64,000 nt of DNA. It comes from Syngnathus acus. Its lineage: Eukaryota > Chordata > Actinopteri > Syngnathiformes > Syngnathidae. The notes under the pieces are model-generated. The model saw nothing but the letters and a program-made list of their open reading frames with translations. It had not been told where the DNA came from and ran no database searches. This document shows, piece by piece, positions 1-19,764 of this stretch (positions are counted from its first letter, which is position 1; every line of letters begins with the position of its first letter). A program made the translations under genes and the position numbers. The DNA lies in the NCBI RefSeq assembly GCF_901709675.1, contig NC_051087.1:7776884-7840883 (forward strand), in the 5' to 3' direction.

Positions 1-3000
1 GATATTGTTGTTGTAGTTGTTATTATCATGAAATCAAGGACTAAAAAGCAAAACCATCAAAATGATTCTCACCTCCTGCGAGTTGTAAAGAGCAGACACT
101 GAAGACACATCATCCTTGTAGCTGATATTGTTTTTTGGCAGGTTGTTAAGGAAAAAATTGAGGGATTTGGCTGAACTTTGGAACTCCTGGTTTTTGGCGG
201 CAGCTTCTTGTAAGATGTTCTCTCTGGGGGAAAAAATGGTCTATTGTTTAAAGCGCTGCATTGTTTGCATTGATACATATGAAATTGAGCTGCGTGTGTC
301 TGAACGGAGCCTTACCTCTCCTTTAGCTGGTTGTCCAGGTTTGCATAGCGGTTGTGCAGCTGTTTGACCTCTGTTCTCTGACGTAGGATGTCAGGACAGA
401 ACTCCTGGTAGCCCTGCTGTAGTGAACTGCATAGCTGCTCAGTGGTCTCTAGGTCCTGACTTAGCTTCCTCATCTCGGGCTGGGCCGATGCCACAGCTTT
501 CCGTTGTTGCTAAAAACGGCAAAGGAAAATTGAGTTTTTCGCAGGTGTTGTGGAATGTTTGTGTAGTTTGAAAGGAAATTGTTATTTCCTTACATGAAGG
601 CTGTCACTAGCAGTTTGAATGGAGTTTGTCACATCAAGTATTGGGCCATCTTCACTGAGCCTATTCTCAAACCCTGAGATGAGGCCATCCACCTTCTTTA
701 TCTGATTCTCGAGGTTGAGGGAAGCATTTGCTCTGAAAACAAGCGCACAAAGTTAGAAAGAAGCACTACAGAAAGCTATTTCCTCTATTTTGCACACATA
801 AGAAAAGAATGATGAATAATAGAGATTTTCCTTCTAGGTCATCTTCCGCTACTTACTTCTTGTTATAGAGGTCAGCAAGTCCAGAGAGGCCATCATACTT
901 GTTTTCGGCATTGTTGAGTTTGATTGGCAGCCCGAAGGAGGCATTAGGATCTTTGGACAGAAGAGGCTGCAAATCATCCCGAGCTGCAAGCTTCTCCTGC
1001 TCCAGACCATTCAGTGTCCTGCCAGCATGCTAAAAAAATTTTCATTTGAACGAATATGTCACTTTGTGTCACTTCCATAAGACACACCCACCAAATAAAA
1101 AAGCCACCTGAAATCATTTTTAGAATTCTGTGCTCAACCTTGTGTGTATATGCTGTATTGTTTGATTTTACGATTAATTAATCAATCAATCACAAATGTT
1201 AGCCCTCTGTTTATTTTCCTTACTTCCTGTTCCTTCAGCCTGTTGAGCAGATCTCCACTGGGGTTGGAGCGGCTCAGTGGTGATCGTATGCGGTTCAGCA
1301 CGTCTTTATCAGCATCGTCCAGGTCGGCGTTCAGTTTGTCCAACCGGAGACCCAGCGCTGACAGGCTGGGGTCCAATGTGGGCGTCGACACTGGGGCTGA
1401 ACCGGTAAATGATAAGTTCATTTATTAGAAACGTGAGCAACATGTGAGGGGTCTGGAGACAATATATGGTTTAACAATGACCTGATTGCAAGGACCTGGC
1501 CATCTCTGACTTGTGGTTCTTGAGGCTTGCTGCCAGAGAGGCTCTCCTCTTCTTAATGTCTCCCAGTTCACCACCCAAACTAGTCAACAAGTGTATGTTA
1601 CATTGTTGGTTGACTACATCACTGACTGACATATTTGGTGGTTACTTACATGTCCACTTTGTTGATGGCCTCTGGATCAGGCGGTGGGATCACAAAGCAA
1701 ACCCCTGGGAAGGTGTTAGTGACCCCTTTGTTGGTTATAACGTCCCAGTTGTCAATCTCGGGGTTAGACTTTAAGGTGCACTTCTCGCCTCTTGAAAGAG
1801 GTCCCTAGACAAGGACGCAGAAATACAGTCATTTCATTATAAGGGGTACATTCAAGACTCATCCATCATGTAAAAATCCACACTATAGAGAGAACATGTA
1901 GCTGGAATTCACACAAATAAAAAACTTCCCGCCCGCTAATATTTAAGAGTAAATGCTCTACCTTGCTAGACTCCCAGTCGCAGAGGGACTCCACCGTGAC
2001 TGATCTGTTTGGGATGGTACGACGTTGCTTCAGTGGAGCAATGGTGGTGCTGCGCCTTCTCAGGTCCGCCAGCAGCTGCTCACTGTCCTGCACAGCTTTC
2101 TCTTCCGCCTGGTGGGAAACACACACATTTTACAAGTCATCTTGGAGTTACTGCAAGGTAGGTCTGTTCCAATATCCCTAAAAGAAGATTGACTGGTATC
2201 ACACACTCAAAAGCACCATTTACAACTTCCATGAAATTGCATTTATCGGGATGTTTTCAACAGTTTTCATTTCATAGCACGTAGCTTGGCTGTGCAGCAC
2301 CAAGGCGTTTGTGTGGTTTTTTTGTGTGTCCATTCAGATTTCAGTGTCTGTGTTGCGACGTGTTGTGTTGTTACGTATATAGCCGTACATACAACCTTTC
2401 ACATTCCCACTTATGGACAACTTTTCGAATGCAAAACGTGTGTGCCTTGGCTTATAATCAAGGTTGGGAAAAAATACACTTGTCTACTGGGCTGTCGGCT
2501 TCCATATCGACATCTTTAAATGGGGCTGTGACAAAACACGATTAAAGCATTCTCCGCATACCTCAAGCTGCAGCAACATCTCTGAGTGGCTCACTCTGTT
2601 CATAAGTTTTGGGTCCAAGCTCCTGTTGAGTTTGCCCAGATTCTCTGCCAGTTGCTCTGTGTCCAGTTGGTACTGCAAGGTAACGCGTTTTGTGTCAAAC
2701 ACACAGGAAGGCATGTTCAGGTACACAAGAAGTCTTCTTGTCATTCCCCATCATTACCTTTTTATACTGCTCCAAATTGTCCAGGTGTGTCTCCTGACAA
2801 ATGCACAAGTGAAGGAACTTCTGCCACTCGTTGCGTACGGCGTCTCTTTGAGCCTGCAAGTGGAAGGTTGTATAAAATGAAGTGGTGAGCCAAGTGGCCA
2901 TGACTGACTGGAGTATCATCACATTTGACATTGGGCGATGAGGCCTATGAACTGGCGGGATAAAAGAATCGCTTGACATTGTAGCTTCTTGAGATCATTG

Positions 3001-6000
3001 CTAATTATGTACTTACGTATTCGCTTGTGTGGGCAAGTTAGAAAGACTCACTCATTTTTTTTTTTTTTTGCCTAGACTCTATAAGTGAACCATGCCCCAT
3101 TATTTTTTAATCAGATAAAGCCATGTGGAGAATGTCAATAGCAAAAAAAAAAAAAAAAAAAATCACTATGAATGCAACTGTGTATGTAAAATAAAAGTGT
3201 TTGGTAATATACCTGTACGGTAGCGCTGGCAGGGTGCTTGCTCTCAATAAGTCTGTCTCCTTCATCCTGGAGTTTGTTCACCTCGCTCTCGTGTGACAAC
3301 AGACTGTTGTTCTTGAAGTTCTTGAAGACAAAAACACATTTACCCCAGGTTAGCGCACAAAATCCCCATTAAGTCTCATCATTACGACTAGTAACTGGTC
3401 AATTCTGACCTCATACTGCCTGCGGACATCTGGAGGATCCACCATCCTGTCACTCCAGTCCTCCTTCTTGATCTTATCCTGCTCCTCTCCCAGGAAAGTC
3501 AGCTCCTTGTTGCAGCCCTGCATGTACTCATAAAGGCTGCCCAAGTAGTGGCCGCGCCACTTAGAGGTTTCCTTTAAGAGAGGGAAAAATATGTGAACAG
3601 CAGCGGAGGGACCATCGGACCATCGCACTGGCCTTCAGTTGTATCATAAATTCTAAGACATCAGATTTCATCCAAGTCAATCTAACCAGCCAAATACTCG
3701 GACTATTCTCCTATGGGATTTGTCAAATCCTAACAAGACACTCACAAGAAGGTTGCCGTACTGTTTCTTGAGGGCCACGTAGTTCTCCTGGAAGACAAGA
3801 CGATGGACGTCTTTTACTACAGTAAAATGTGTTACTACATCAATTCAAATAAAAAAACGGCACACAAGGTGTGAAGGTGGTGGTAGTGTTAGTTCACCTT
3901 GGTACCGGCAGAGCTGACGCACAGTTGCGGATTGTAGGCCTCGATCTCCTGGTGCAGGAGTTTGTGAGAAGCAATTTGTTTCTCCAATTCTGCGATGGTA
4001 GGCCCATACTGGTTACTGCTCACTTGTGCCTGAAAACGCACACACAGGAGGAAGCGATTGAATGCTACTGCCATTGTAGTTTGGTGAAAGGCAGTCAAAG
4101 CGAATTGTGACACCAACCTGCTTTGTATTAAAAATAGGCGCCCAGTCAATCCTGGGCATGTGTGACACGTCATCAATCTGCTCATAGATGTCTCGATAGA
4201 AAGTGCAGTCCTTCAGCCAGCGTTCGTGAAGGTGGAGGACACTGGAAAGAAAAGGCAGACATACTTGATATTTTAAAGCAACAATATGTAGAAATGGTCT
4301 CTTAAAATAAGCCCACAAAAATCATGGCATCATAAAGCAAATAATACACCCCATCTGTAGGGGGAGCCGTAATATCATCTGACAATGCCAAATTTTCGGA
4401 CGTGGATTTTTAGAGACATTGTATACTCACTCGCTCTCGATCTCTTTGGCCTGCGGATGTTTGAGCTTCTTGGCCTTGTCCACGTCCAAAAAGAGGTCTT
4501 TCAGAAGGCTCTCAGCTTCGCCCAGCGTGTCACAGAGCTGATTCTGATGCTTCAAAGGGAGCTCTTTCCGCTCATTTTCTGCATCCTGGTGGAAGAAGAC
4601 ATTTTTTTTTAAAAACCTATTGAGATAGGACTTTATGTAGCTTTATACCTCAGCCAAGAGTTGCTCAGACCGGAGGATGTCTTTCTCCACTATGTCTGCA
4701 TTCTTTTGCATCTGGGCGACCAACATGGCCAGATTAGTGGGCTGGGTCCTGCAAGATTGGGACAAAATGTCAAAGACCTGAGAACCAGCCATGTTAGTGG
4801 CTGCAATTCCCCCACACAGTTTATCCATCTCAGAATAACACTCATGGAAAGCATGCCTGTTTGTGAGTTTGCCTTTTGCCTTGCATATTTGCTGCAGCAT
4901 GTCCAGATAATCACTGTATTGTATCATCTCTTTAATTTAGATAGAAAACAGTGAGTATCAGTAGTAAAACATCCCATAATATTGCAAGACGAGAACAAAC
5001 ATCTAGTTTGTTTGCTCAGTCAAGCTTCAGCACCAGAAGACACTGGGGTTCAGATGCTTCCTCGGGCATGCGAGATTTTTGTCTGTGTGCTGAGCTTTAC
5101 ATTGTTTACTGTACTATACTTTTGAGGGTACAGCAATATTTAAAGATGTTTGTAAGCATTTAAAATGCTTTTGGAATTATAGTTAGTGGTATATCAATAG
5201 TCTGAACTATTTACTGTCACTTTTAAGGGAGCCTCAATTATTCACAGATCTGCTATTCATGCTGTATTCTCTTTTTGCCTTAGATAGCAGGGGTCAATTG
5301 TAATTTTAATTTTTTTTGCCATTGCAACACTTTTTTATTTAAAACAAACTTATCATGGCCTCTGGAGGAATTTATAAAAACCGAAGTGGCCCCAGATGGA
5401 GAAAGCTTCCCTACGAGCCTACAAAAAACACCTCTATAAGTGACACGTGTCATTGAAACACCTCAAACTATTTCAAGAGGGTGGCGGCGTTTAGCATAAA
5501 TCTTTTCAGCCACTCCCAAAGCGTTCTTCAAATTCACGCCATTCCACTGAGAGCCAGTGTCACTCATGTCTTTCAGACGAATCAAATGTTGAAATCAAAA
5601 GTTTTTATTAGCTTAGTAGGGTTGTGCAAACATGTCATAATCTTTTCAGGTGGGCGGGAAATCTACAATTTTCTAATTATCAGCACATTGCAGTGACAAT
5701 AAACTCTTTTCCTCTTTATATCCCCCCTGCACGCACATCACAGTGACACTTTGCATGTCTTTTTCGTTCTTTTTACTTCATCAACGTCATTTTAAGTCGA
5801 ATGTGTTATGTTTTTATGAAACGTTGAATTGTTCACTTGTTGATTCCTTTGCGGGAGAGATAATTAAACAGCTACTGGTACATAGCCACCATATATAACC
5901 AAGTCAGTAATTACTACGGCAGACAGGGAGCGATGATCTGGTTAGCTGCCTTGACAAACTGGACTGGCTGCATAATTGAGCAGGGTTTGTCTACATTCTT

Positions 6001-7314
6001 TACCAAGATCACGGCACTGCAAACACTCCCTCATTCAAATGTGAAAACGCCTGAAAGCAAGGATTTTGCTGCAATGTCGACATTGTAATAAAGGAAGCGT
6101 AAGGGTGAAAAAATTGAGTGAACAAAAGAAATGAATATGTTGGTAAGTCATATTTTCCTCTTAAGATTCACAGAATGTGCCCAACAGCTGATAAACTCCT
6201 TTGGAACCTTGGTACCTTTTACAGTTCGTGAATGTACTTTTGTAAGTCCATTTTAGGAAAAGGGTGTGGGAGACTAAGAAGAGTGGTTGGGTATGATTAT
6301 AAAATCCAAATACTAATACAGAATATACCAAATTTTGAGAAACCCCAAATATAGTGATACTGTAGCTGATTCTGTTATACATCACCGCAGCTTAAAAAAT
6401 AAAAACATTACTTGACGATTTCAAAGCATGGTTAGATTATGGTGGAGCATAAGAAATGTTGGCCAGGAATGATGATAGTAAATACCTTACTAGGTCATGA
6501 ATTTAATCATCTAAAAATCATCTCCAACTGTGGTTATCTGAAAAGATTGTTTTGCCACTGGAATGTGTAACTGCCCGCGACACTTTACGTTGATGCGGGT
6601 TGTCAAGCGTCAAATATTTGTAAAAAGATGGATACGCTGCACAGTACAGAGGTGTTGGGTATGGCCAACGCTTGTGAGGAGAAGCTCAATGGATGGATGG
6701 ATACATTGCAAAAACATGAATTACCATTTAATTCTAAGCCTATTTTTGAAGGACAGAATTAAATACCGCCCTACCATTTCAATGCCCCAATTTGAAATTA
6801 CGATACTATTTCTTCTATTCGCTTCATGGGTCGCTAGAATCATTGCCAACTGACTTTTTAGCATCGCTGACGGTGTACGTGTGCAACCACCAAGCATCTC
6901 GAAGTATTAATTGAAAAGACCTGTTAATCAGATACTTTCTATTAAAATCTACCACTGACTTGTACATGCTCATGAGTGGACGGTTGGGTATCGTTGCAGG
7001 CCAACGCCCGTACAGTGCAACTAAAGGACAGGAACCAGTTAAAGGGCCCGGCCCTCATTGTGCCACAGCTATTCTGACACACACAGTTCAGTGTAAGCAA
7101 ATAGATTCTAATTTTCTCACTACTTCTCATTTTCTAACCTGACAGCTAACATACAAGTTGGGAAAAGGCACCATCATTGTTGATGCGGCCTCTCATCAGA
7201 ATTTAAACGGCTAGGAGGCACACACACACGCAGACACACACATATCAAAAAATGTATTTGTCAAAAAGCATACCTGGTGATGACCTTGACCGAACTGTCT
7301 TTTTTCTTCGACAT
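1..7314 (-). CDS. evpl: envoplakin, N-terminal 767 residues (gene continues off the left edge)
   Basis: Plakin-family scaffold that links desmosomes and the cornified envelope to keratin filaments. Coding exons in transcript order: 7274-7314, 4649-4748, 4431-4585, 4118-4241, 3898-4029, 3746-3787, 3410-3571, 3213-3320, 2758-2853, 2562-2672, 1962-2108, 1650-1804, 1482-1579, 1224-1396, 857-1029, 594-732, 316-509, 73-223. All junctions keep frame. Start is ATG at 7314 (MSKKKDSSVKVIT), followed by a plakin head with MLVAQMQKNAD. The motif LFLDVDKAKKLKHPQAKEIE is envoplakin-like, not periplakin-like. Spectrin repeats follow; an SH3-like segment lies at about residues 395-458 (ESLCDWESSK ... FPGVCFVIPPPDPEA), then further spectrin repeats. 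The rod and plakin-repeat tail lie outside the window. The N-terminus lacks the Ser/Gly/Lys-rich extension I recall in human envoplakin. The neighbour srp68 agrees with the human EVPL-SRP68 order. Confidence 0.93.
4749..7273 (-). other. envoplakin intron 1 (2.5 kb)
   Basis: Long first intron between the 41-nt first coding exon and the plakin head exon. It is AT-rich, and no exon, RNA gene or complete element was recognised. At about 6640-6712 there is a decayed piece resembling the tail of the tRNA-like interspersed repeat seen elsewhere in the window, ending in ATGGATGGATGG. Confidence 0.6.
6640..6712 (+). repeat. decayed tail fragment of the tRNA-like interspersed repeat
   Basis: The stretch GCTTGTGAGGAGAAG followed by ATGGATGGATGG resembles the 3' tail of the repeat copies at 29911-30336 and 33800-34135. 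Only the tail is recognisable. Confidence 0.35.
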
Positions 7315-10300
7315 CCTGGCAGTGTATGGGGTCAACCGAGACTGACTGTAATTCTGTCTCTCTCTTACTCCTCCTTTGTGTCCGTCTCACTCGCCCCCGT
7401 GTCTCTCCACTTCCTCGGGGTCCCGCTGTCAAAGTCTAAACACAGCAAAAGACTCACTTACACGCGTTCATATCGGCACAGACGCACCTCCTCCCAGGTG
7501 GCCTAGCAGGTGTGTCGCCACCCAGACCTCCACCTTGCACGGGGAGGACCGGACTGACCAGTTTTGCCTTCCTCCCATTTCGGGGCCCTGCCCATCTTTT
7601 TCATCAGGGGCCCATTCACCATTTCCGTCCTTGCATGCCATGTTTATTGCTTCTGTTCTAGTGAAAGCTACTTTATTACATCAAGCATGGACCTTTATGG
7701 TACATTTCATGCTAAATGTCACCTTAAAGAAAACTATGTGTATATGTTACACACATACAAAAGTCATTTAAGAGGTGGACACACCTTTGCGTTTGTTCAC
7801 TTTTGTCAGTTGAGCTGCACCCGTTTGGGCTAATTTCAGATGGAATTCAACATAGACTACATGTCACTGATTGGAACAGCAACTTTGGAAGAGTGTACTG
7901 CTTACATTAAATTATATTAAATCTGTGAGTTTTGAAGCTGAGATTTCAGTAGCTTACTCTTTGTCACATAAATCACCTGGAGCAATTCACAATCAAGCCC
8001 AAGCAAGCTCTCTGAGGTCAATTTAATATCCTATTGGGTAAACTAACAGTCCAATTGCTGAATTTGGACTGGACAAACGCAATTTAACAGCCAAACATAC
8101 TGGAAGAAGCGCAGCCACAAGAAACTCACAAAAGACTTTTCTTTCTCTTGGCCAACACTTGTGCCTTTCTCTGTTGGCAATGCAAGAATTGAAAGAAAAA
8201 GAAAAACATGCGGAGTTCATGCTTTAGACACTTGCACATTTGTTGTCGTTTGACTTTCAAGGCATGTTTTTCAAATGTCATCATAATTTATTTGTATCTA
8301 GGCATCTCGATTTGTGTAACATGTAATGCAAGTAATACTTCTTCCTATGACGCTTCAATCCCAAAGAATTGAAAGTGTATGTAATTTGGCATGGCAGACG
8401 GTGAGTGGATTACATAACGCCTTATATGTAATACACAGGACAGTAGATGTTTCCAAGTAATCATTAAGGACGACTAATAGTTTGTAAAGTCCCGTCATAA
8501 AGGAATGTGAGTCATTGGTCTTGGATGGTGTAGAAAAAAAAAAAGTGAAACAAGGGTAAAAGGAATGCAGCAGAGCAACTTTTCTTGCAGCTGAGCAGTG
8601 GAGGACTTACATATACTGGGGTGCGTCCTGACATTGGTACTACAGGGTTTTATTCCAATTTGAGCTTCAGCTGTACTGTAGAACAGGGCTATACTGTGTC
8701 ATAGTGGTGGAAATATTGATTTGATCCTCTTCTGCGCTTAAAGGTTTGCTAACCTAAAAAGCAAAAACGAGCATCCATATTATGATTGATTGTGGGAATA
8801 GACAAAAGAGGAGCATTGCTGAAAGACGAGTGGAATATTCACCTGTGAGGCAGCACTCCTGTACCAATAAATGGACCAAGGTGTAAGCCTGTATGACAAT
8901 CAGATGCACAATCGATTTTAGTGTCGTTTTAAATTGAAACTTCATCATTCATTCAAATATATAAATATAAAAAACATATAAATATATTTTCTGAATTCAA
9001 CATGAGTTTGAATATTTAATTCTTAGTTCAGGGACATTTCCAGTTATGAGGGGTGTACAGAACTGCATTTTCAGATTTTCTTGAGTTTTTTCTTTTTGAA
9101 TGAGTTCTGGCATTTTAATAGGAGCTTGTAGGTATTGTTTTTTAATATCCACTTAACTTGAGATTAAGGCCTTTTTTCATTTAAATATTTGAAACTGCTT
9201 CTTACAGTATACTGCATTGTCACGTTTCAGAAACACAAAATGAAGTGCCCCCTTCCATACACTTGTGTGTATATGTCATCGCTATAGATACTTTGAAAGG
9301 GTGGTGGTAGCCTTCCAGACAATGTCAGCATCTCAACCATAAAAAGATGTGGTAGAGTTGTAGGATTTAAGGGCTTTGAAAGAAATCAAATGCAGTGCCA
9401 CAGCTAATTTGGCACAACATGCAAGAATCCTTATCTTCACCTCATACGGCACATCAATGCTCCATCCGGGTAGGGCACATTCTATGTGACGCTGGAATGT
9501 GTGAAGCGGATATGACAAAGACTTGACATGCTTCCAAAAGAGAGCTCTGGTTAGTCCACTATGATGTTAAAAATGCAACAAAGAGCGACAAACACGCCTT
9601 TGCGGTTAATGCGAGCTATGATGTACACAAACCTACACACATCCACGCCCAGCTGAGGCATTCCAAGCACTGCACAAAGCCACACCAACACACACCACGA
9701 CAACGCTATGTGTAGTTCAGAGATCATGATGCTGTTGAATATATGTAAATGAACTAAAGCAAACAGTTGGTGCAAATCGATTTCAATTATGTGTTCAAGT
9801 TACCCAGTTTATTTCTTTCGCTTCAAAATAAATCAATTGGACCAATTTTTTACAATGACAAAGGGGAACAAAATTAACTCAAGGGGTTACAAAAAAAAAA
9901 AAAAAAAAAAAAAAAGGGGGAGAAAAAATAATACAGAGAGTCTTCGGTTTGGACTAGTTGATGAATGGCCCAGAATGTCATTGCATAGCACAAGGCATCC
10001 TGTTACCTGCGTGCATACTATTTTTCATTTGCTTGTTTAAAATATATTGCCTAGAAGTGTTTTTGTACAAATATGCTATTTACTGTTATCCATGATACAA
10101 CTAGGAATTCTGGTTGTGTTGCCACAGTAGAATGAAACCTGATTATGAGGCTGGGAACCTCTCATGTAGAGTGATCAGCGGTTAATTGATAAAATATCAA
10201 ACAGTATATTTCGAAGGCCTGTGCAAAAGTCTTAGGAGTCTTTAGCTTTGTTGTTTGTTACAATAATCATGTATGACTACGATTCATAGAGTTCACTTGG

Positions 10301-11716
10301 TAGAGTCAAATTTGTTTGTCTGTTTGCAAAAGGGTCTATAAAACAACAAAGCTAGTGCCAGCCTAAGACCTTTGTACAATATTTCCGGACCGGGATGATA
10401 TTTATGATTAAAAAAAAAAAAACATTTAAAAGACTCCAACATGGTCATCAGGTAGCATCAGGTATGCTTAAAAAAAAAAAAAAAAAAAAATTAAAATGAG
10501 TACACCTGTCACATTTTGGTAAATGTTTTGACTTTACACAGGACCACCCCTAAGTGAAAATGTCAAAATGGGTCCCAACTGAATTTGGGAGCGTCCCCGG
10601 TATCACTTGGCTAGTTGGTGTTAGTCTCCGGTGTGTTTATATGACGTAATCGCTCCCGTTCTGGTCACTGGCAGTTCAACATGGCATGGAATTGGAACTC
10701 TAATTAAGGACGGCTTAAGGTATAGATGACCAAATCCTTCAAACTAAGCAGCAGTGTGGTGCCATTTTGCTGTCATCCCATGAAAACAAAATTACCAAAT
10801 TGTGTGGGGTGTGCTCACTTGAGAGAAAAGTGAGTCATTTGAAACCAATGAATCAGTTCACGTCAGTGTCCCAAAGGAAGTCACCAGCAAGATAGCAGAA
10901 GGTTGACTCACTTACTCTACAGCCTAAAATATGTAGATCATTTTTTTTAAAGGACAGTCACAAAGCAAATCAAAAAGGCTGAATTTAGGATGCATTTAAA
11001 AATGTAATCTGACATGCTCTCCTCAAGAGTATGAGTGTTCCATTACATTACACCACCGCTCTGTGTTTCCATGCAGTCTGGACCATAGCAGAGGGGGCAT
11101 TTTGAACTACGCTTCAGTTTTCTTCCCTATGAGCTTGCCTAAATTCTGAGCACCACTGCTAAGCAACCGGTTGTCTTGTGCTTTTGTACCGGTTACACCC
11201 CAATCACCTAAACCATTTGACTGTTCTGCAATGGTTACACCCCCTCGAAAATGCTGGCTTTAAAACAACCAAATTTGGGTTAAAAATTGCACAAAACAAC
11301 CCAATTTTGTACAAAACAACGATTTTTTTTTTCTTTCCTAAACAATTGATCAGTTTTAAGGTTGCATGTGAACTCTGACAAATGAGAAAAAAATCAGGTT
11401 GGCGGTGCAGGAAAGACAAGGGACAAAGCAAACAAACGAGGTGTTTAAGGTCACACCATTACGGCTGTTTCATTAAGTGTACTACTGTGCCGAAGAAAAA
11501 ATCTGCAAATGCTCTGGGAACAAAACAACTTGGCTGCAATCATTAAGACATGGTAACCGGTTTAACCATGACAAGTCATTAAAAAGATGGCAGGTAGATT
11601 TCATGACATTCCTTTCTCCAAAACTCATCCGCTTGTCTCACACGGAGGCACTGAAAAGTAACCATTCAAGAAAGATGATTCTAATAAGTGACACCAGGGA
11701 GGCTTCTCTTCACGTT
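7315..11716. other. intergenic region between evpl 5' end and srp68 3' end
   Basis: About 4.4 kb with only short chance reading frames. It should contain the evpl promoter and 5' UTR just above 7314 and the srp68 3' UTR just below 11717. It also has a poly(A) run at about 9891-9914, A-runs near 10411 and 10470, and an inverted-repeat element at 10220-10378. No coding gene was recognised. Confidence 0.6.
10220..10378. repeat. imperfect stem-loop, MITE-like
   Basis: The left arm TGTGCAAAAGTCTTAGG ... TAGCTTTGTTGTTT pairs with the right arm AAACAACAAAGCTA ... CCTAAGACCTTTGTACA. The arms are about 37 nt with a few mismatches around a loop of about 85 nt. Short elements with this terminal motif are common in fish genomes. 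No autonomous transposase is present. Confidence 0.5.
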
Positions 11717-18724
<7,008 letters not shown>

Positions 18725-18789
18725 TTCTAAAAGCTAGCGAAACTAAGCACAGCACAGAAGCCACAGGGAGTAGACACGCTGAATTCTTC

Positions 18790-18850
18790 ATGAACGGACC
18801 AATGACGTTGCAGGGAGAGGACCAGACTGTCAGGAAGATCTCGCGAGTTT
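18790..18850 (-). promoter_or_regulatory. srp68 proximal promoter motifs
   Basis: Upstream of the srp68 start there is a CCAAT box at 18799-18803 that runs into TGACG (18803-18807). A TCTCGCGAG element lies at 18839-18847. TCTCGCGAGA-type motifs and CCAAT/CRE-like sites are typical of TATA-less housekeeping promoters. No TATA box was seen. Assignment to srp68 is by position. Confidence 0.45.
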
Positions 18851-19621
18851 CCTCGGTCTTTGTTGTCAGTCGGAACTCAAGAAACGAAAAAAAGTCTAAA
18901 CTAAAACCTCAGAATCATTGATAAAAATTAGACATCATAGCTTATTTTTCTTATATATTTATTTTGAAATGTACCTGATTCTTTCTGTACTTGACTTTGA
19001 CAAAACCGAGTGTTTGTCGGCGTTTTTTTTCAATTGTAGAAAAAAAAGAAAATCATGTGTTTGTAGGTATTTTTTTTTCAATTGTAGAAAAAAAGAAAAT
19101 CAGGAAATTAAAAAAACGTCAATGCTTTGTCACTGCAGAAATCCATGTCACGTGACGCACGCCACATTGATACGCCGGTCTCCATTTCAAGCAACTGCTT
19201 TTTGTAATTTATACATAAATTACGGCCTTTATTAAATCTACAATTGTATTGGTAAATGTAACACGTTGGTCATCCATGCACATCATGGAGTAACTCATTA
19301 CAGGCATCACTGTATAAGTCAAGGCCGGTGAACCAATACTTCAAATGCCAGTATGGACATATTTCTCGAGTATGTCATTCAAACTCTTTTTTAAATTATT
19401 TTGTGTCAACGGTTTTCATAGATAATTTGCTATAGATACTGTGTTTTTTTTGTTTGTTTTGTTTTACTTATGAGAGGTTCTATTTTACAGTGGAAATGTA
19501 ACCCAAACCTGCACATAGGTTGGAACGTGCTGATTCTTTACTTGCGCTCATGCAGACGTTAAGTTATAATTACATTCAGAATGCTTTGAATGACAAAATG
19601 TGCTCAAAAACCACCTTTATA
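18851..19621. other. intergenic gap between srp68 and polg2
   Basis: About 0.8 kb with no recognised gene. It contains the 47-bp tandem duplication at 19011-19103 and, at its upper end, the polg2 polyadenylation region. Confidence 0.6.
19011..19103. repeat. 47-bp tandem duplication
   Basis: Two adjacent copies of a unit that starts TGTTTGT and contains TTTTTTTTCAATTGTAGAAA followed by AAGAAAATCA. They are offset by 47 bases and differ at a few positions. Confidence 0.75.
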
Positions 19622-19627
19622 TTTATT
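19622..19627 (-). terminator. polg2 polyadenylation signal
   Basis: TTTATT on the plus strand is AATAAA on the minus strand, 138 bases past the polg2 stop codon. It is the first canonical signal downstream of the stop. Confidence 0.5.
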
Positions 19628-19647
19628 AGCATTTACTTTCTGTCTAA

Positions 19648-19666
19648 GGGGGGGGGGGGGGGGGGG
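19648..19666. repeat. poly(G)19 tract in polg2 3' UTR
   Basis: Nineteen consecutive G on the plus strand, read as C in the polg2 mRNA, between the stop codon and the AATAAA signal. Length is prone to sequencing error. Confidence 0.85.
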
Positions 19667-19764
19667 AGATCTTTGGCAATGGTTTTGTACCTACAAGATA
19701 CAAAACTGTGGCAGTGAAGGGACAATCGATTATTAGAGCATGAAATCAGCAAGTGGATACTAGT

